Shown: piece by piece, positions 16,993 to 24,932 of the stretch
Position numbering within the stretch: position 1 is the stretch's first letter
How the letters are laid out: every line of letters begins with the position of its first letter
Assembly: GCA_003605055.1 (NCBI GenBank)
Contig: QZKP01000072.1
Location: forward strand, 1 to 64,000
Direction: 5' to 3'
Origin: Desulfarculus sp.
GTDB lineage: Bacteria > Desulfobacterota > Desulfarculia > Desulfarculales > Desulfarculaceae
DNA: 64,000 nt
Notes under the pieces: generated by a model
What the model saw: the letters and a program-made list of their open reading frames with translations, nothing else
Database searches by the model: none
Told to the model about the DNA's origin: nothing
Program-made: the position numbers and the translations under genes

Positions 16993-18258
16993 TTAAACCT
17001 TAATCAGGCAGGCGTCGGCCTGGGCCAATCCGCCGCAGATGGCGCCCATGGCATACCCGCCCCCCCCGCGCCTAAGCTCGTACATGAGGTTCATCATGAT
17101 GCGGGCGCCGCTGGCGGTGTTGGCGTGTCCTATGGCAATGGCGCTGCCGTTCACATTGGTGCGGGACTTGAGCCGTTGGGCCTTTTGTTTGTCCCCGTCG
17201 CACAGCCTGACCAGGCTGACCAGGGGCACCGCGGCAAAGGCCTCGTTGATCTCAAGGTAATCGACCTGCTCCAGAGAGATGTCCGCCATGGCCAGAACCT
17301 TTTGCATGGCCAGGCCGGGCGCTTCCGCCATGCGGTCGGTCTTGGTGGCGATGGAAGTCATGGCCACGATGCTGGCCAGTGGTTCCAGGCCCAGTTCATC
17401 GGCCGTGTCAGCGGACATGATAAGGATGGCGGCAGCGCCGTCATTCAGGCCCGGAGCGTTGCCGGGGGTGATGGCCCTGGTGCCGTAGATCGGTTTCAGG
17501 CGGCCAAGCTTTTCCTGCGAGGCGTCTGAGCGGTATTGCTCGTCGATGTCGAGCTGGTAGGGCTCCTGGCGGGGCAGCTTAATCTCCAGGGGCATTATTT
17601 CATCGCGGAACTTGCCGGCGGTCCAGGCCTCGCCGTACTTGCGGTGACTGGCGGCGGCCCATTCGTCCTGCTCCTCCCGGCTGATGCCATATTCAAAGGC
17701 CACATTGTCGGTGTCCACTGAAACCGGGTTGAAATCCTTGTAGCCCAGGGCATAGAGGGGGTCTTCCATGGTCACATCCCCCCGGCGGAAGCCGGAATGC
17801 CGCAGATCCCGCACCACCAAGGGCACCCGGCTGAAGGAAGTGGCTCCCCCGCCGATGGCCACCTTGATTTCACCGAGGCGGATGGCGCCACAGCCCATCT
17901 TCACGGCGGACATGGCGGAGACGCAGGCCTTGTCAAAGGACACCGAGGCCGTCTCCGGCGGCAATCCCGCCCCGATCAGGCTCTGCCGCGCGGCTACCGG
18001 AGTATACACGTCTCGGCAGACGCTGGTGTCGCCCACCCCCCAGAACACCTCGCCCACCAGGCCCGGCTCCAGATCAACCCGCTTGATTACTTCGGCCATG
18101 GGAATGGCGCCGAGTTCGTAATAATCCATTTCTTTCAAGGAGCCGCCATAACGACCGAAGGGAGTCCGGGCCGCGCTAACCATTACAATATTCTGCTCCA
18201 ATTCCTTCTCCTTCTCTGCCTGGTTTTTCACACCGTGGCTTGGCCGTTTATATGGCAT
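16993..18258 (-). CDS. Thiolase family protein (acetyl-CoA acetyltransferase type)
   Basis: Up to 421 residues. The nucleophilic Cys is in FDKACVSAMSAV, the His in GHANTASGARI, and the second Cys in ICGGLAQADA. The last two motifs deviate slightly from the consensus GHPxGxSG and CGGGGQG. The ATG at 18258 leaves a 19-residue basic extension. An in-frame TTG at 18201 has AAGGAG upstream and begins MEQNIVMVSAARTPFG, the usual thiolase start, so the shorter form is likely. It should release acetyl-CoA from a 3-oxoacyl-CoA. Confidence 0.85.
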   Translation of the reverse strand: MPYKRPSHGVKNQAEKEKELEQNIVMVSAARTPFGRYGGSLKEMDYYELGAIPMAEVIKRVDLEPGLVGEVFWGVGDTSVCRDVYTPVAARQSLIGAGLPPETASVSFDKACVSAMSAVKMGCGAIRLGEIKVAIGGGATSFSRVPLVVRDLRHSGFRRGDVTMEDPLYALGYKDFNPVSVDTDNVAFEYGISREEQDEWAAASHRKYGEAWTAGKFRDEIMPLEIKLPRQEPYQLDIDEQYRSDASQEKLGRLKPIYGTRAITPGNAPGLNDGAAAILIMSADTADELGLEPLASIVAMTSIATKTDRMAEAPGLAMQKVLAMADISLEQVDYLEINEAFAAVPLVSLVRLCDGDKQKAQRLKSRTNVNGSAIAIGHANTASGARIMMNLMYELRRGGGGYAMGAICGGLAQADACLIKV

Positions 18259-18391
18259 TCATGCTCCATAATCGATTAAGCGGCCCACATTTAACGTTTA
18301 AGCAATCAATACTTTTCCCCAAAATCTGCTTCCAGCATAGCTAAACCGCGTGTCTAGTCCTTTGGCTGGTTATTAATATTCATCTGTCATC

Positions 18392-18421
18392 ATGGGGGAG
18401 ACGCAAACCGCCTCCCCCCAT
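18392..18421 (-). other. Intercistronic hairpin between the binding-protein and thiolase genes
   Basis: ATGGGGGAG at 18392-18400 pairs with CTCCCCCCAT at 18412-18421 with one bulged C. It lies 10 bases past the livK-type stop on the minus strand. No clear U-run follows, so I read it as a processing or attenuating stem that could keep binding-protein mRNA more abundant than the enzyme mRNA. Confidence 0.5.
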
Positions 18422-18430
18422 TGCGATAGG

Positions 18431-19648
18431 TTACTTCTTAGATAGCCAGGGAGGCAGAATATACTCGCTGGTCTTCATCTCCTCCGGCCAGACCACTTCC
18501 CGGCTGCCGTCTTTCCGCCACTGCACCATGGGGGTGACCCGGTACCCGCTGCCGTACTTGGCATTGTGCAGGTCGGTGAACACCCATCGGCCGGAAACCC
18601 CGATCAGGTCGGTATTCTCAAGCGCCGGCACCAATTTGTCCGGATCGGTGGACTGGGCGTTTTCCACCGCGTTCTTATAGATATACAAGGCGTCATAGGT
18701 GTAGCCGGAGGTGTATCCCGGGGCCTCGTTGAAGCGCTTTACATATTCATCATAAAAGGCAGTGGATTTAGGGGTGAGGGCGACCCGGAAGGAGCCCATG
18801 GGCATGATGGTCTCAGAAGTCGCCTTGCCTCCGCAGTCCTTCCAATAGCGGTCGGACACGCCGGAACCCGAGACCCCGCCTATCATGGGCCCTTGGAGGT
18901 CATACCACTGCTTGATGTATATGGCCCCGTCCACATGGGATGAAATCTCATAAATAAAGTCCGCCTTGGCGTCCATGATTTTGGTCAGGATGGGGGTGAA
19001 GTCCTTGGTCTCGGTGTCAAAGAATTCGACACAGACCACTTCCAGGCCGTTTTTCTTGAAAAACTCTTCGGCCGCCTTCACCATGCCCTGAGTCCAAAGG
19101 GCCTTTTCCGCCATTATGGCTATTCGTTTAGCCCCGTACTTTTTGACTGGCAAGTCCATAACGAACTTGTGTAATGCCTCGGATAATTCGTGGGCTTGAT
19201 GCGTAACACGGAACCAATACTTAAATTTCGATTTATCCGAACCGAGTTTCTTGCTAAGGGCTTCCGATGAGGCGCCCGTGGAAATGAAGGGCACTTTGTA
19301 GCGCGCCATCTGATCCATCACCGCCGAGGCAACCCCCGAGGAAGAGGTGCCTATTATCAGGTTGCATTTGTCTTGCAATGCCAACTTCTTATAGGCAGTT
19401 GCCCCCACCTGGGGCTTGTATTCCGTGTTGGCCTCAATCAACTCGATCTGTTTCCCCATTATCCCGCCCTTGGCGTTAATCTGGTCCGCCGCCAATTTGG
19501 CCGCCTTCAAAAGGCTCTCGCCGGGAGAGGTTTTAAAGGGCGCTAAGACCCCAATTTTGATTGTATCCGCGGCCAGGCCCACTCCGGACCACATCACAGT
19601 CATAAGGGCCATAGTGACCAGCAAAACCTTCCAAACCTCTTTTGTCAT
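18431..19648 (-). CDS. Branched-chain amino acid-type ABC transporter substrate-binding protein
   Basis: 405 residues with a signal peptide (to about residue 27, GLAADT) and the type-I periplasmic binding fold of LivK-like proteins (IKIGVLAPFKTSPGE, NLIIGTSSSGVASA). No lipobox is seen, so it is probably free in the periplasm. AAGGAGG precedes the ATG. In this setting, beside an acyl-CoA synthetase and beta-oxidation enzymes, it more likely binds an organic acid than an amino acid. It is the last of the five importer genes. Confidence 0.88.
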   Translation of the reverse strand: MTKEVWKVLLVTMALMTVMWSGVGLAADTIKIGVLAPFKTSPGESLLKAAKLAADQINAKGGIMGKQIELIEANTEYKPQVGATAYKKLALQDKCNLIIGTSSSGVASAVMDQMARYKVPFISTGASSEALSKKLGSDKSKFKYWFRVTHQAHELSEALHKFVMDLPVKKYGAKRIAIMAEKALWTQGMVKAAEEFFKKNGLEVVCVEFFDTETKDFTPILTKIMDAKADFIYEISSHVDGAIYIKQWYDLQGPMIGGVSGSGVSDRYWKDCGGKATSETIMPMGSFRVALTPKSTAFYDEYVKRFNEAPGYTSGYTYDALYIYKNAVENAQSTDPDKLVPALENTDLIGVSGRWVFTDLHNAKYGSGYRVTPMVQWRKDGSREVVWPEEMKTSEYILPPWLSKK

Positions 19649-19708
19649 GGCACCCTCCTTATTAGGATTCCGGTTTTGTGACTGCGGTTGCAGACACCGC
19701 CCATGCGT

Positions 19709-20419
19709 TTAAGCCATCCCCAGATAGGCCTCCAATATGGATTTTTTGCTCAGCATCTCCTGGCTCGGCCCCGCATCCACCACCTTTCCCTCTTCCAAAA
19801 CATAGGCGAAGCGGCTTCTTTCCAGGGCTAGAGCGGCGTTTTGCTCCACTAAGAGAACCGTCACCCCCTCCTGGTTGAGCATGTCGATTACATCGAAGAG
19901 GGTAGCCACCACCATGGGGGCAAGGCCGAATGAGGGCTCATCCAGAGTCAGCAGCCGCGGTCGCCCCATGATGGCCCGGCCAAAGGTCAGCATCTGCTGC
20001 TCCCCGCCTGACAGGGTCCTGGCTAATTGATTGATACGTTCGGACAAAACTGGAAAATAGTTTAAAACACGATCTAAATCCCGATTGATCTCCTGCCGGT
20101 CTTTCCTAAGATAAGCACCCATACGCAGATTCTGCAGGACAGTCATGTCCGGGAAAAGCAGCCTTTCTTCCGGGCAATGAATCACTCCGCGTTCAACGCA
20201 TCCTTTAGGATTCAGCTTGGAAATTTCTTGGCCGCAGAAGTGAATGCTACCTTTGGTCATTACCATTCTGGAAATAGCACATAAAATGGTGGTTTTCCCT
20301 GCGCCATTACTGCCGATCACCGACACATAGTCATGCTCTGTGACCTCCAAGCTTACATTGTGTAAGACAGGAGTTCCATGGTAGAAAGCCTGCAAATTTT
20401 CGAGCTTAAGGAATTTCAA
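19709..20419 (-). CDS. livF: ABC transporter ATP-binding protein, LivF-type
   Basis: 236 residues with Walker A GSNGAGKTT, signature TLSGGEQQM, Walker B LLTLDEPSFGLAP and switch His replaced by Gln in LLVEQNAALAL, as is normal for LivF proteins. It is one of two ATPases of the HAAT-family importer. It overlaps the livG gene by 14 bases. Confidence 0.9.
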   Translation of the reverse strand: MKFLKLENLQAFYHGTPVLHNVSLEVTEHDYVSVIGSNGAGKTTILCAISRMVMTKGSIHFCGQEISKLNPKGCVERGVIHCPEERLLFPDMTVLQNLRMGAYLRKDRQEINRDLDRVLNYFPVLSERINQLARTLSGGEQQMLTFGRAIMGRPRLLTLDEPSFGLAPMVVATLFDVIDMLNQEGVTVLLVEQNAALALERSRFAYVLEEGKVVDAGPSQEMLSKKSILEAYLGMA

Positions 20420-21155
20420 TTTTTTCGCCTTCCTTGCCTAAATAGGCTTTGGTAACCTCAGGATTTTGCACTACTTCCTGTGGTGTGCCTTCAGCAATTT
20501 TCTGCCCGAAATTCACGACCACCACTTTTTGAACCAGCTTCATCAACTCTCTGAGGCGGTGCTCAATAATCACTACGGTAAGGCCATCTTGGTTGAGATT
20601 TTTAACTGTGGCTGAGATTTTGTTTATCTCAAAATGAGAAAGGCCTGAAAAAGGTTCATCCAGTAGCAATACTTTGGGATAAACCATCAAGGCCCTGGCG
20701 ATGTCGAGCAGCCTTAACTGTCCCTGATTCAAGTTATCGACTGTGTCTTGCAGTTTGTCCGCAAGGCTCAATTGGCCCGCAACTTTATAAATTCTCTCCT
20801 GCACCTCGGTTTGGTCGAATGAATTATTTTTCACCCGGCGGCAAAAGGTTGGAATCTGCAGGGCTTCGATCACTTTCATGCCAAAGAAAGGCCGGACAAG
20901 CTGCCAGGTTCGGCTCAAGCCCAGATTTACAATCTGGTATGGTTTTTTCCGGCCCAGATTTTGACCGTCAAGTAATACAGACCCACCATCAAGCCTGGTG
21001 AAACCGGTCAAACAGTTGAATGCGGTTGTTTTGCCTGCGCCGTTGGGGCCAATAATGCCTAGTATTTCTGCGGAATGAACCTCAAAGCTCAATCCGGAAA
21101 GAGCCAGCAATCCGTCAAAGCGTTTCTTCATCTCTATTGCTTGCAGTTGGATCAT
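20406..21155 (-). CDS. livG: ABC transporter ATP-binding protein, LivG-type
   Basis: 249 residues with Walker A GPNGAGKTTAFNC, signature NLNQGQLRLLDIARA (a weak variant of LSGGQ), Walker B VLLLDEPFSGLS and switch His in IIEHRLREL. The signature NLNQGQ departs from the usual LSYGQQR of LivG. It overlaps livM by 4 bases (ATGA). Base composition is visibly lower in GC than that of the flanking chromosome. Confidence 0.88.
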   Translation of the reverse strand: MIQLQAIEMKKRFDGLLALSGLSFEVHSAEILGIIGPNGAGKTTAFNCLTGFTRLDGGSVLLDGQNLGRKKPYQIVNLGLSRTWQLVRPFFGMKVIEALQIPTFCRRVKNNSFDQTEVQERIYKVAGQLSLADKLQDTVDNLNQGQLRLLDIARALMVYPKVLLLDEPFSGLSHFEINKISATVKNLNQDGLTVVIIEHRLRELMKLVQKVVVVNFGQKIAEGTPQEVVQNPEVTKAYLGKEGEKIEIP

Positions 21156-22126
21156 CCGGTTCTCCTCCGGCCAAGCAAAAGAAATGAGAGGGTTTTTGAT
21201 TTTTTCAGGATCTGGAGATTAAAAATGCCATGAGGAGCCAGGTAGACAAGCAGGATCAGAATGCCGCTGTATATGACGATCCGGTACCCTTCAACCACCC
21301 TTAGGTAATCATTTAAAAGGTGCAAGCTGATGGCGCCAATCAACGGACCCACTATGGTACCCATGCCCCCGATGATGGCCAAAAGAACGATAATGACCGA
21401 GATATACCCGGATAACATGGTAGGACCGATCTGCATCTGAGTATGCGCGAACAGACCGCCCCCTATGCCGCCCAAAAATCCGCTGAGCGCGAAAGTCTCG
21501 ATCTTGTGATATGCGGTGTTGATCCCGCAGCATTGGGCAACGTTCTCGTCTGCCCGGATGGCCTTGAGAATGTGGCCATGCCGGGAACCTGCATACCCCC
21601 TGAGTAACAGGTAGACTATGGTGGTAATTCCCCAAACAATCAGAAAATCATAGCGGGGGTCCGGGGTAAGGTTTCCTAATCCGGAGATCCCTTCTTCGCC
21701 GCCTGTGTACTGGTGTAGCAGGTAAGAGGTCTTATACAGGATTGCAGCCACGGCCATAGTGACCATTGCAAAATATGGTCCTTTTAGACGCAGCGTTAGA
21801 TATCCGATTAAAATGCCGACCAACCCGGTCACCAAGGCACCAATGGTTATGGTCAGATATGGCGGGAGTCCCAGATGGAGGTTTGCGAGCCCTGAAATAT
21901 ATCCGGCCCCACCCACGAAAAGGGCAAAGCCAAAATTCAACTCATGGGTGTAGCCGGTCAGGATGTCCCAGCTCATGGTAAAAATTGCGTAAATGGCCGC
22001 TAACATCATGACTTCTATGTAGAAATAGTTGTCAGACATCAAACCGAAGAGGAATCCCGCAGCCAATATCGACAAAGCGGCCGGCGATTCATTTCGGAAA
22101 AGCACCAAAACCTGTCTCTTCATCAT
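21152..22126 (-). CDS. livM: Branched-chain-type ABC transporter permease, LivM-type
   Basis: 324 residues, about nine hydrophobic segments, with the LivM core (ILTGYTHELNFGFALFVGGAGY and the loop around IRADENVAQCCGINT). It forms the import channel with the LivH-type protein. It overlaps both neighbours by 4 bases, so the four membrane and ATPase genes are translationally coupled. Confidence 0.9.
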   Translation of the reverse strand: MMKRQVLVLFRNESPAALSILAAGFLFGLMSDNYFYIEVMMLAAIYAIFTMSWDILTGYTHELNFGFALFVGGAGYISGLANLHLGLPPYLTITIGALVTGLVGILIGYLTLRLKGPYFAMVTMAVAAILYKTSYLLHQYTGGEEGISGLGNLTPDPRYDFLIVWGITTIVYLLLRGYAGSRHGHILKAIRADENVAQCCGINTAYHKIETFALSGFLGGIGGGLFAHTQMQIGPTMLSGYISVIIVLLAIIGGMGTIVGPLIGAISLHLLNDYLRVVEGYRIVIYSGILILLVYLAPHGIFNLQILKKSKTLSFLLLGRRRTG

Positions 22127-22995
22127 CGATTCATCCTGTCCTTTTTGCCAAGGATCCCAGAGGGTCTGAAGACTAGGACCAATACAATCAATACGAGTGC
22201 AACCATTTCACTTAGGTGTTCGCTGAACATGAAGCAGGTGAAAACCTCGGCATAACCCAGGAGAAAAGACGCTATGACCGCCCCCAGGATTGAACCCATT
22301 CCGCCGAGAATGGCGATGGCAAAGGCTTTGATTAATGGGAAGAGCCACATTTCAGGGACCACAGAAGATATGGGCGCAACCATTACCCCCGCGGTTGCAG
22401 CCATGGAAGCGCTGAGGCCGTAAGTGACGATGAGTGCCCGGTCCGCATTGACCCCCATCAAAATGGCACCGTCTCTCTGTTGGGCGACAGCGTCAATCCC
22501 CTGTCCCATCCTGGTCTTTTTTAAAAAGAACCATAGAGAGGGCAAAATAACCAAGGCCATGGGTAGCAGGAGCAGTTGTTGATTCAGCACCTTGACGCTT
22601 AAAATGGATGCAGATCCTTCAATGAGGCTGGGGACGGACGAGCCGGACACGCCAAACAACAAGGCCATGATTTCGCTGACGAACAACGCCAGAGCCAGGG
22701 TCATTACCATTACATAAGTTAAGGACTCAACATGCTTACGGAGCAGAATGGAGTAGACAAGGCAGGAAAAAAGGGCCACCACACCGATTGCGCATATTAT
22801 GGAGAGCAAAAGCCAGGCCGTGGAGCTGCCTTGAAATACCAAGGAATAAAAAATGTAGGTCATGTATGCGCCCAGCATGTAGTAGGTCCCATGGGCCAGG
22901 TTCAAGATACCTCCCACGCTGAACACCAGCACGAATCCAACGGCAATGACTGAATAAAGGGCTCCGCGCGTTGCACCTAAGATTATTATTTCCAT
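22123..22995 (-). CDS. livH: Branched-chain-type ABC transporter permease, LivH-type
   Basis: About 290 residues from the ATG at 22995 (MEIIILGATRGALYS), the normal LivH start. The ORF track begins at 23088 with a hydrophilic stretch that has no counterpart in the family. The motif GGILNLAHGTYYMLGAY is diagnostic. It is the first gene of the operon, about 120 bases downstream of a good promoter at 23118-23145. Confidence 0.88.
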   Translation of the reverse strand: MEIIILGATRGALYSVIAVGFVLVFSVGGILNLAHGTYYMLGAYMTYIFYSLVFQGSSTAWLLLSIICAIGVVALFSCLVYSILLRKHVESLTYVMVMTLALALFVSEIMALLFGVSGSSVPSLIEGSASILSVKVLNQQLLLLPMALVILPSLWFFLKKTRMGQGIDAVAQQRDGAILMGVNADRALIVTYGLSASMAATAGVMVAPISSVVPEMWLFPLIKAFAIAILGGMGSILGAVIASFLLGYAEVFTCFMFSEHLSEMVALVLIVLVLVFRPSGILGKKDRMNR

Positions 22996-23117
22996 ACAGG
23001 CTTTCCGTAGTGTTCCGCTTGAGTTGCTAACCTGAATATTGGTTTTTTGTTTGTTTGGAGAGTCGATCGAATATAGAATTATACTCAAATTATTGTCATA
23101 ATGTATCTGATTTCTAG

Positions 23118-23145
23118 TCTATAAAAAAGTCTTTACGGCAGTCAA
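23118..23145 (-). promoter_or_regulatory. Sigma70-type promoter of the livH-led catabolic operon
   Basis: The minus strand has TTGACT (23145-23140), a 16-base spacer and TATAGA (23123-23118). It points toward livH and leaves a leader of about 120 bases. An inverted repeat (ATCAAT at 23180-23185, ATTGAT at 23192-23197) just upstream is a candidate TetR-protein operator. Confidence 0.65.
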
Positions 23146-23258
23146 GTGTTTTTTTACCGCTTTTCCGTCACGAAGCCGCATCAATCAACATATTGATATA
23201 TAACTGTTTATTTAATATTGCTAGGTTATGGTTGCTAGGCCGCCTTTCAGACTCGCAC

Positions 23259-23302
23259 TTGACAATCTAGCCGGTACGGTGTTTGCTGTAAGAACATAGT
23301 TC
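23259..23302 (+). promoter_or_regulatory. Candidate promoter and small palindrome before the double-TetR gene
   Basis: TTGACA at 23259-23264 is followed 21 bases on by CTGTAA, or 17 bases on by TTTGCT, so the -10 is weak. GAACATAGTTC at 23292-23302 is an inverted repeat between the promoter and the GTG start and could be an autoregulatory operator. Two TTGCTAGG copies (23218 and 23232) lie just upstream. Confidence 0.4.
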
Positions 23303-23316
23303 GATATCAACCACAT

Positions 23317-24513
23317 GTGAAAGTAGATCAGGCAGTGGCGCAAACTGGAACGAGAGAATCAATCCTGAAAAATGCCGAGGTGCTTGTTTCAGATAATGGG
23401 ATTCAAAACGTCACCATTTCCGAAATAGCAAAACGAACCGGTGTGGCCGATTCGGTGATTTACCATTACTTCAAGAACAAGGAGGACTTGGTATTCTCCA
23501 TTGCTAAAAGCCATTTTAGAAATGCTTACAATGAGTTACATGATCAGCTAGAAGGAATTCTGGAGCCTGTCAGCAAGCTCAGCAAAATGATCTGGTACCA
23601 CTTAAGGTATGGTCAAACCCACTACAATTACCCCCGCATCTGGTTGTTCGAGTGCCGGGCTAACCGGAGTTTTTACAAGCACAGCGCCTACCAGGCCGTG
23701 CGCAAATATGCCGAAGTTCTTCTGAGCATCCTGCAGGAAGGCGTGAAACAGGGCAGCTTTCGCAACGATGTCACCATGCGGTTGGTCAGAGAGCTGATCT
23801 TCGGCGCCATGGATTGGGAAATACTGCAAGGGCTGGCAACTCCATCGGAGCCTTACCAACTATCTCATATTCAGGAAATTATGGCGCTGATCCTGCCCAT
23901 GATCGAGACTCCCCCTCGAAAGCTGGCCGAGAACAATGACAAGGCGAGCCGGATAGTGGAGGCTGCCGAGCAAATGTTCTCCCAGTGCGGCTATAAAAAC
24001 TCCGGGATCAAGAAAATCGCAAGGTTAGCCAACGTGGCGGAAGGCACCGTGTACGAGCACTTCAAAAACAAAGAGGAACTACTATTTTATATACCCAAGC
24101 TGAGATGGACCGAGCATTTCAATTCGATCACCGAGGTTTTTGAGGTCAAAACGCCCATAAAAAAACTGGCTCGTTTTATTCAGCACCATTTCATGCTGAT
24201 CCTCACCCAGCCCATGTTCATAAAAACCTTCCTGCTGGATTTACAATTAAATCCAAGATTTTACGAAACAGAAGCCTTTGCAATCTTTCAAGATTACTGC
24301 TGTATTGTAGACCAAATTCTGGAAGCGGGAAAAATCGATGGAAGCGTGCGTGAATCCGTGGATACGGATAAGTTCAAAAATCTACTATTCGGGGGATTCA
24401 ACCACCTTGCGCTGCGATGGCTAATCCTGAAACCCGGTCAAAAAACCGACCGCTTGGCTGAAATGGATGAAACCATAAAGCTACTAACCCGAGCAGTTAT
24501 CTATAACCCTTGA
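23317..24513 (+). CDS. Transcriptional regulator with two fused TetR domains
   Basis: 398 residues, about twice a normal TetR protein. Residues about 14-60 form one TetR helix-turn-helix (VTISEIAKRTGVADSVIYHYFKNKEDL). Residues about 208-255 form another (GIKKIARLANVAEGTVYEHFKNKEEL). Each is followed by a helical ligand-binding-like region. It starts at a GTG with no clear ribosome site. It is divergent from the livH-led operon with a 320-base shared regulatory region, so it most likely controls that operon, perhaps responding to a CoA thioester as FadR/PsrA-type TetR proteins do. The frame is intact across the join, so this is a genuine fusion and not a frameshift. Confidence 0.8.
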   Translation: MKVDQAVAQTGTRESILKNAEVLVSDNGIQNVTISEIAKRTGVADSVIYHYFKNKEDLVFSIAKSHFRNAYNELHDQLEGILEPVSKLSKMIWYHLRYGQTHYNYPRIWLFECRANRSFYKHSAYQAVRKYAEVLLSILQEGVKQGSFRNDVTMRLVRELIFGAMDWEILQGLATPSEPYQLSHIQEIMALILPMIETPPRKLAENNDKASRIVEAAEQMFSQCGYKNSGIKKIARLANVAEGTVYEHFKNKEELLFYIPKLRWTEHFNSITEVFEVKTPIKKLARFIQHHFMLILTQPMFIKTFLLDLQLNPRFYETEAFAIFQDYCCIVDQILEAGKIDGSVRESVDTDKFKNLLFGGFNHLALRWLILKPGQKTDRLAEMDETIKLLTRAVIYNP

Positions 24514-24832
24514 GGTCAGAATTGACCTGCCCCCAGCTAGTGTGTCAGCAGATTCGGGGGCTTTGGCAACTGGCCAAGCATGGTGAAATTTAATTAATTT
24601 ATAATTACAGATTGTTACGATTAATAATTCGTCCAGGTTATGAACAACGCCTATCCAAAAGTGAAGCGCAGCGCGCTTTTGCTGTTGACAGCCTCAACAA
24701 AAAAATAGAATATAACTCATTTCGTCATTACAATAATATTCCATTCAGCTATGCTCGAATGAGCTTAAGAGTCTCACCCCCTTGTAAATTAACCCCGTTG
24801 GATCATCACCGGCTGATTGGAGGATCCCAGTC
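24514..24832. other. AT-rich spacer with promoter-like sequence, no gene recognised
   Basis: No convincing coding region is present. The 74-codon ORF on the track has no family resemblance. TTGACA at 24685-24690 is followed by TAGAAT/TATAAC (24706-24716). It overlaps an inverted repeat TGTTGA-CAGCC-TCAACA (24683-24699), a plausible promoter-operator for the broken DUF362 gene. TGACCTGCCCCC near 24525 resembles the end of some IS3-type elements, but no transposase remains. Confidence 0.4.
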
Positions 24833-24932
24833 ATGACCAAGCACACCGTATCGATTGTGCGCTATAACACGCCGGGAGAATCACTGCGCCGCGTCGTAGA
24901 ATCGGCTGGTGGATTCGGCGCAGCTAATGTCA
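24833..24932 (+). pseudogene. 5' fragment of a DUF362-type gene, cut by the IS element
   Basis: After TTGGAGGATCCCAGTC an ATG opens a frame beginning MTKHTVSIVRYNTPGESLRR, the usual N-terminus of DUF362 (ferredoxin-like, iron-sulfur associated) proteins. After about 33 codons the frame runs into the left end of the IS256-family element. No DUF362 sequence is found on the far side, so the remainder was deleted, not just interrupted. Confidence 0.6.

Noticed and set aside
24612-24836. 74-codon ORF before the DUF362 stump
   Set aside because: No family resemblance, no ribosome site, and it covers promoter-like sequence.
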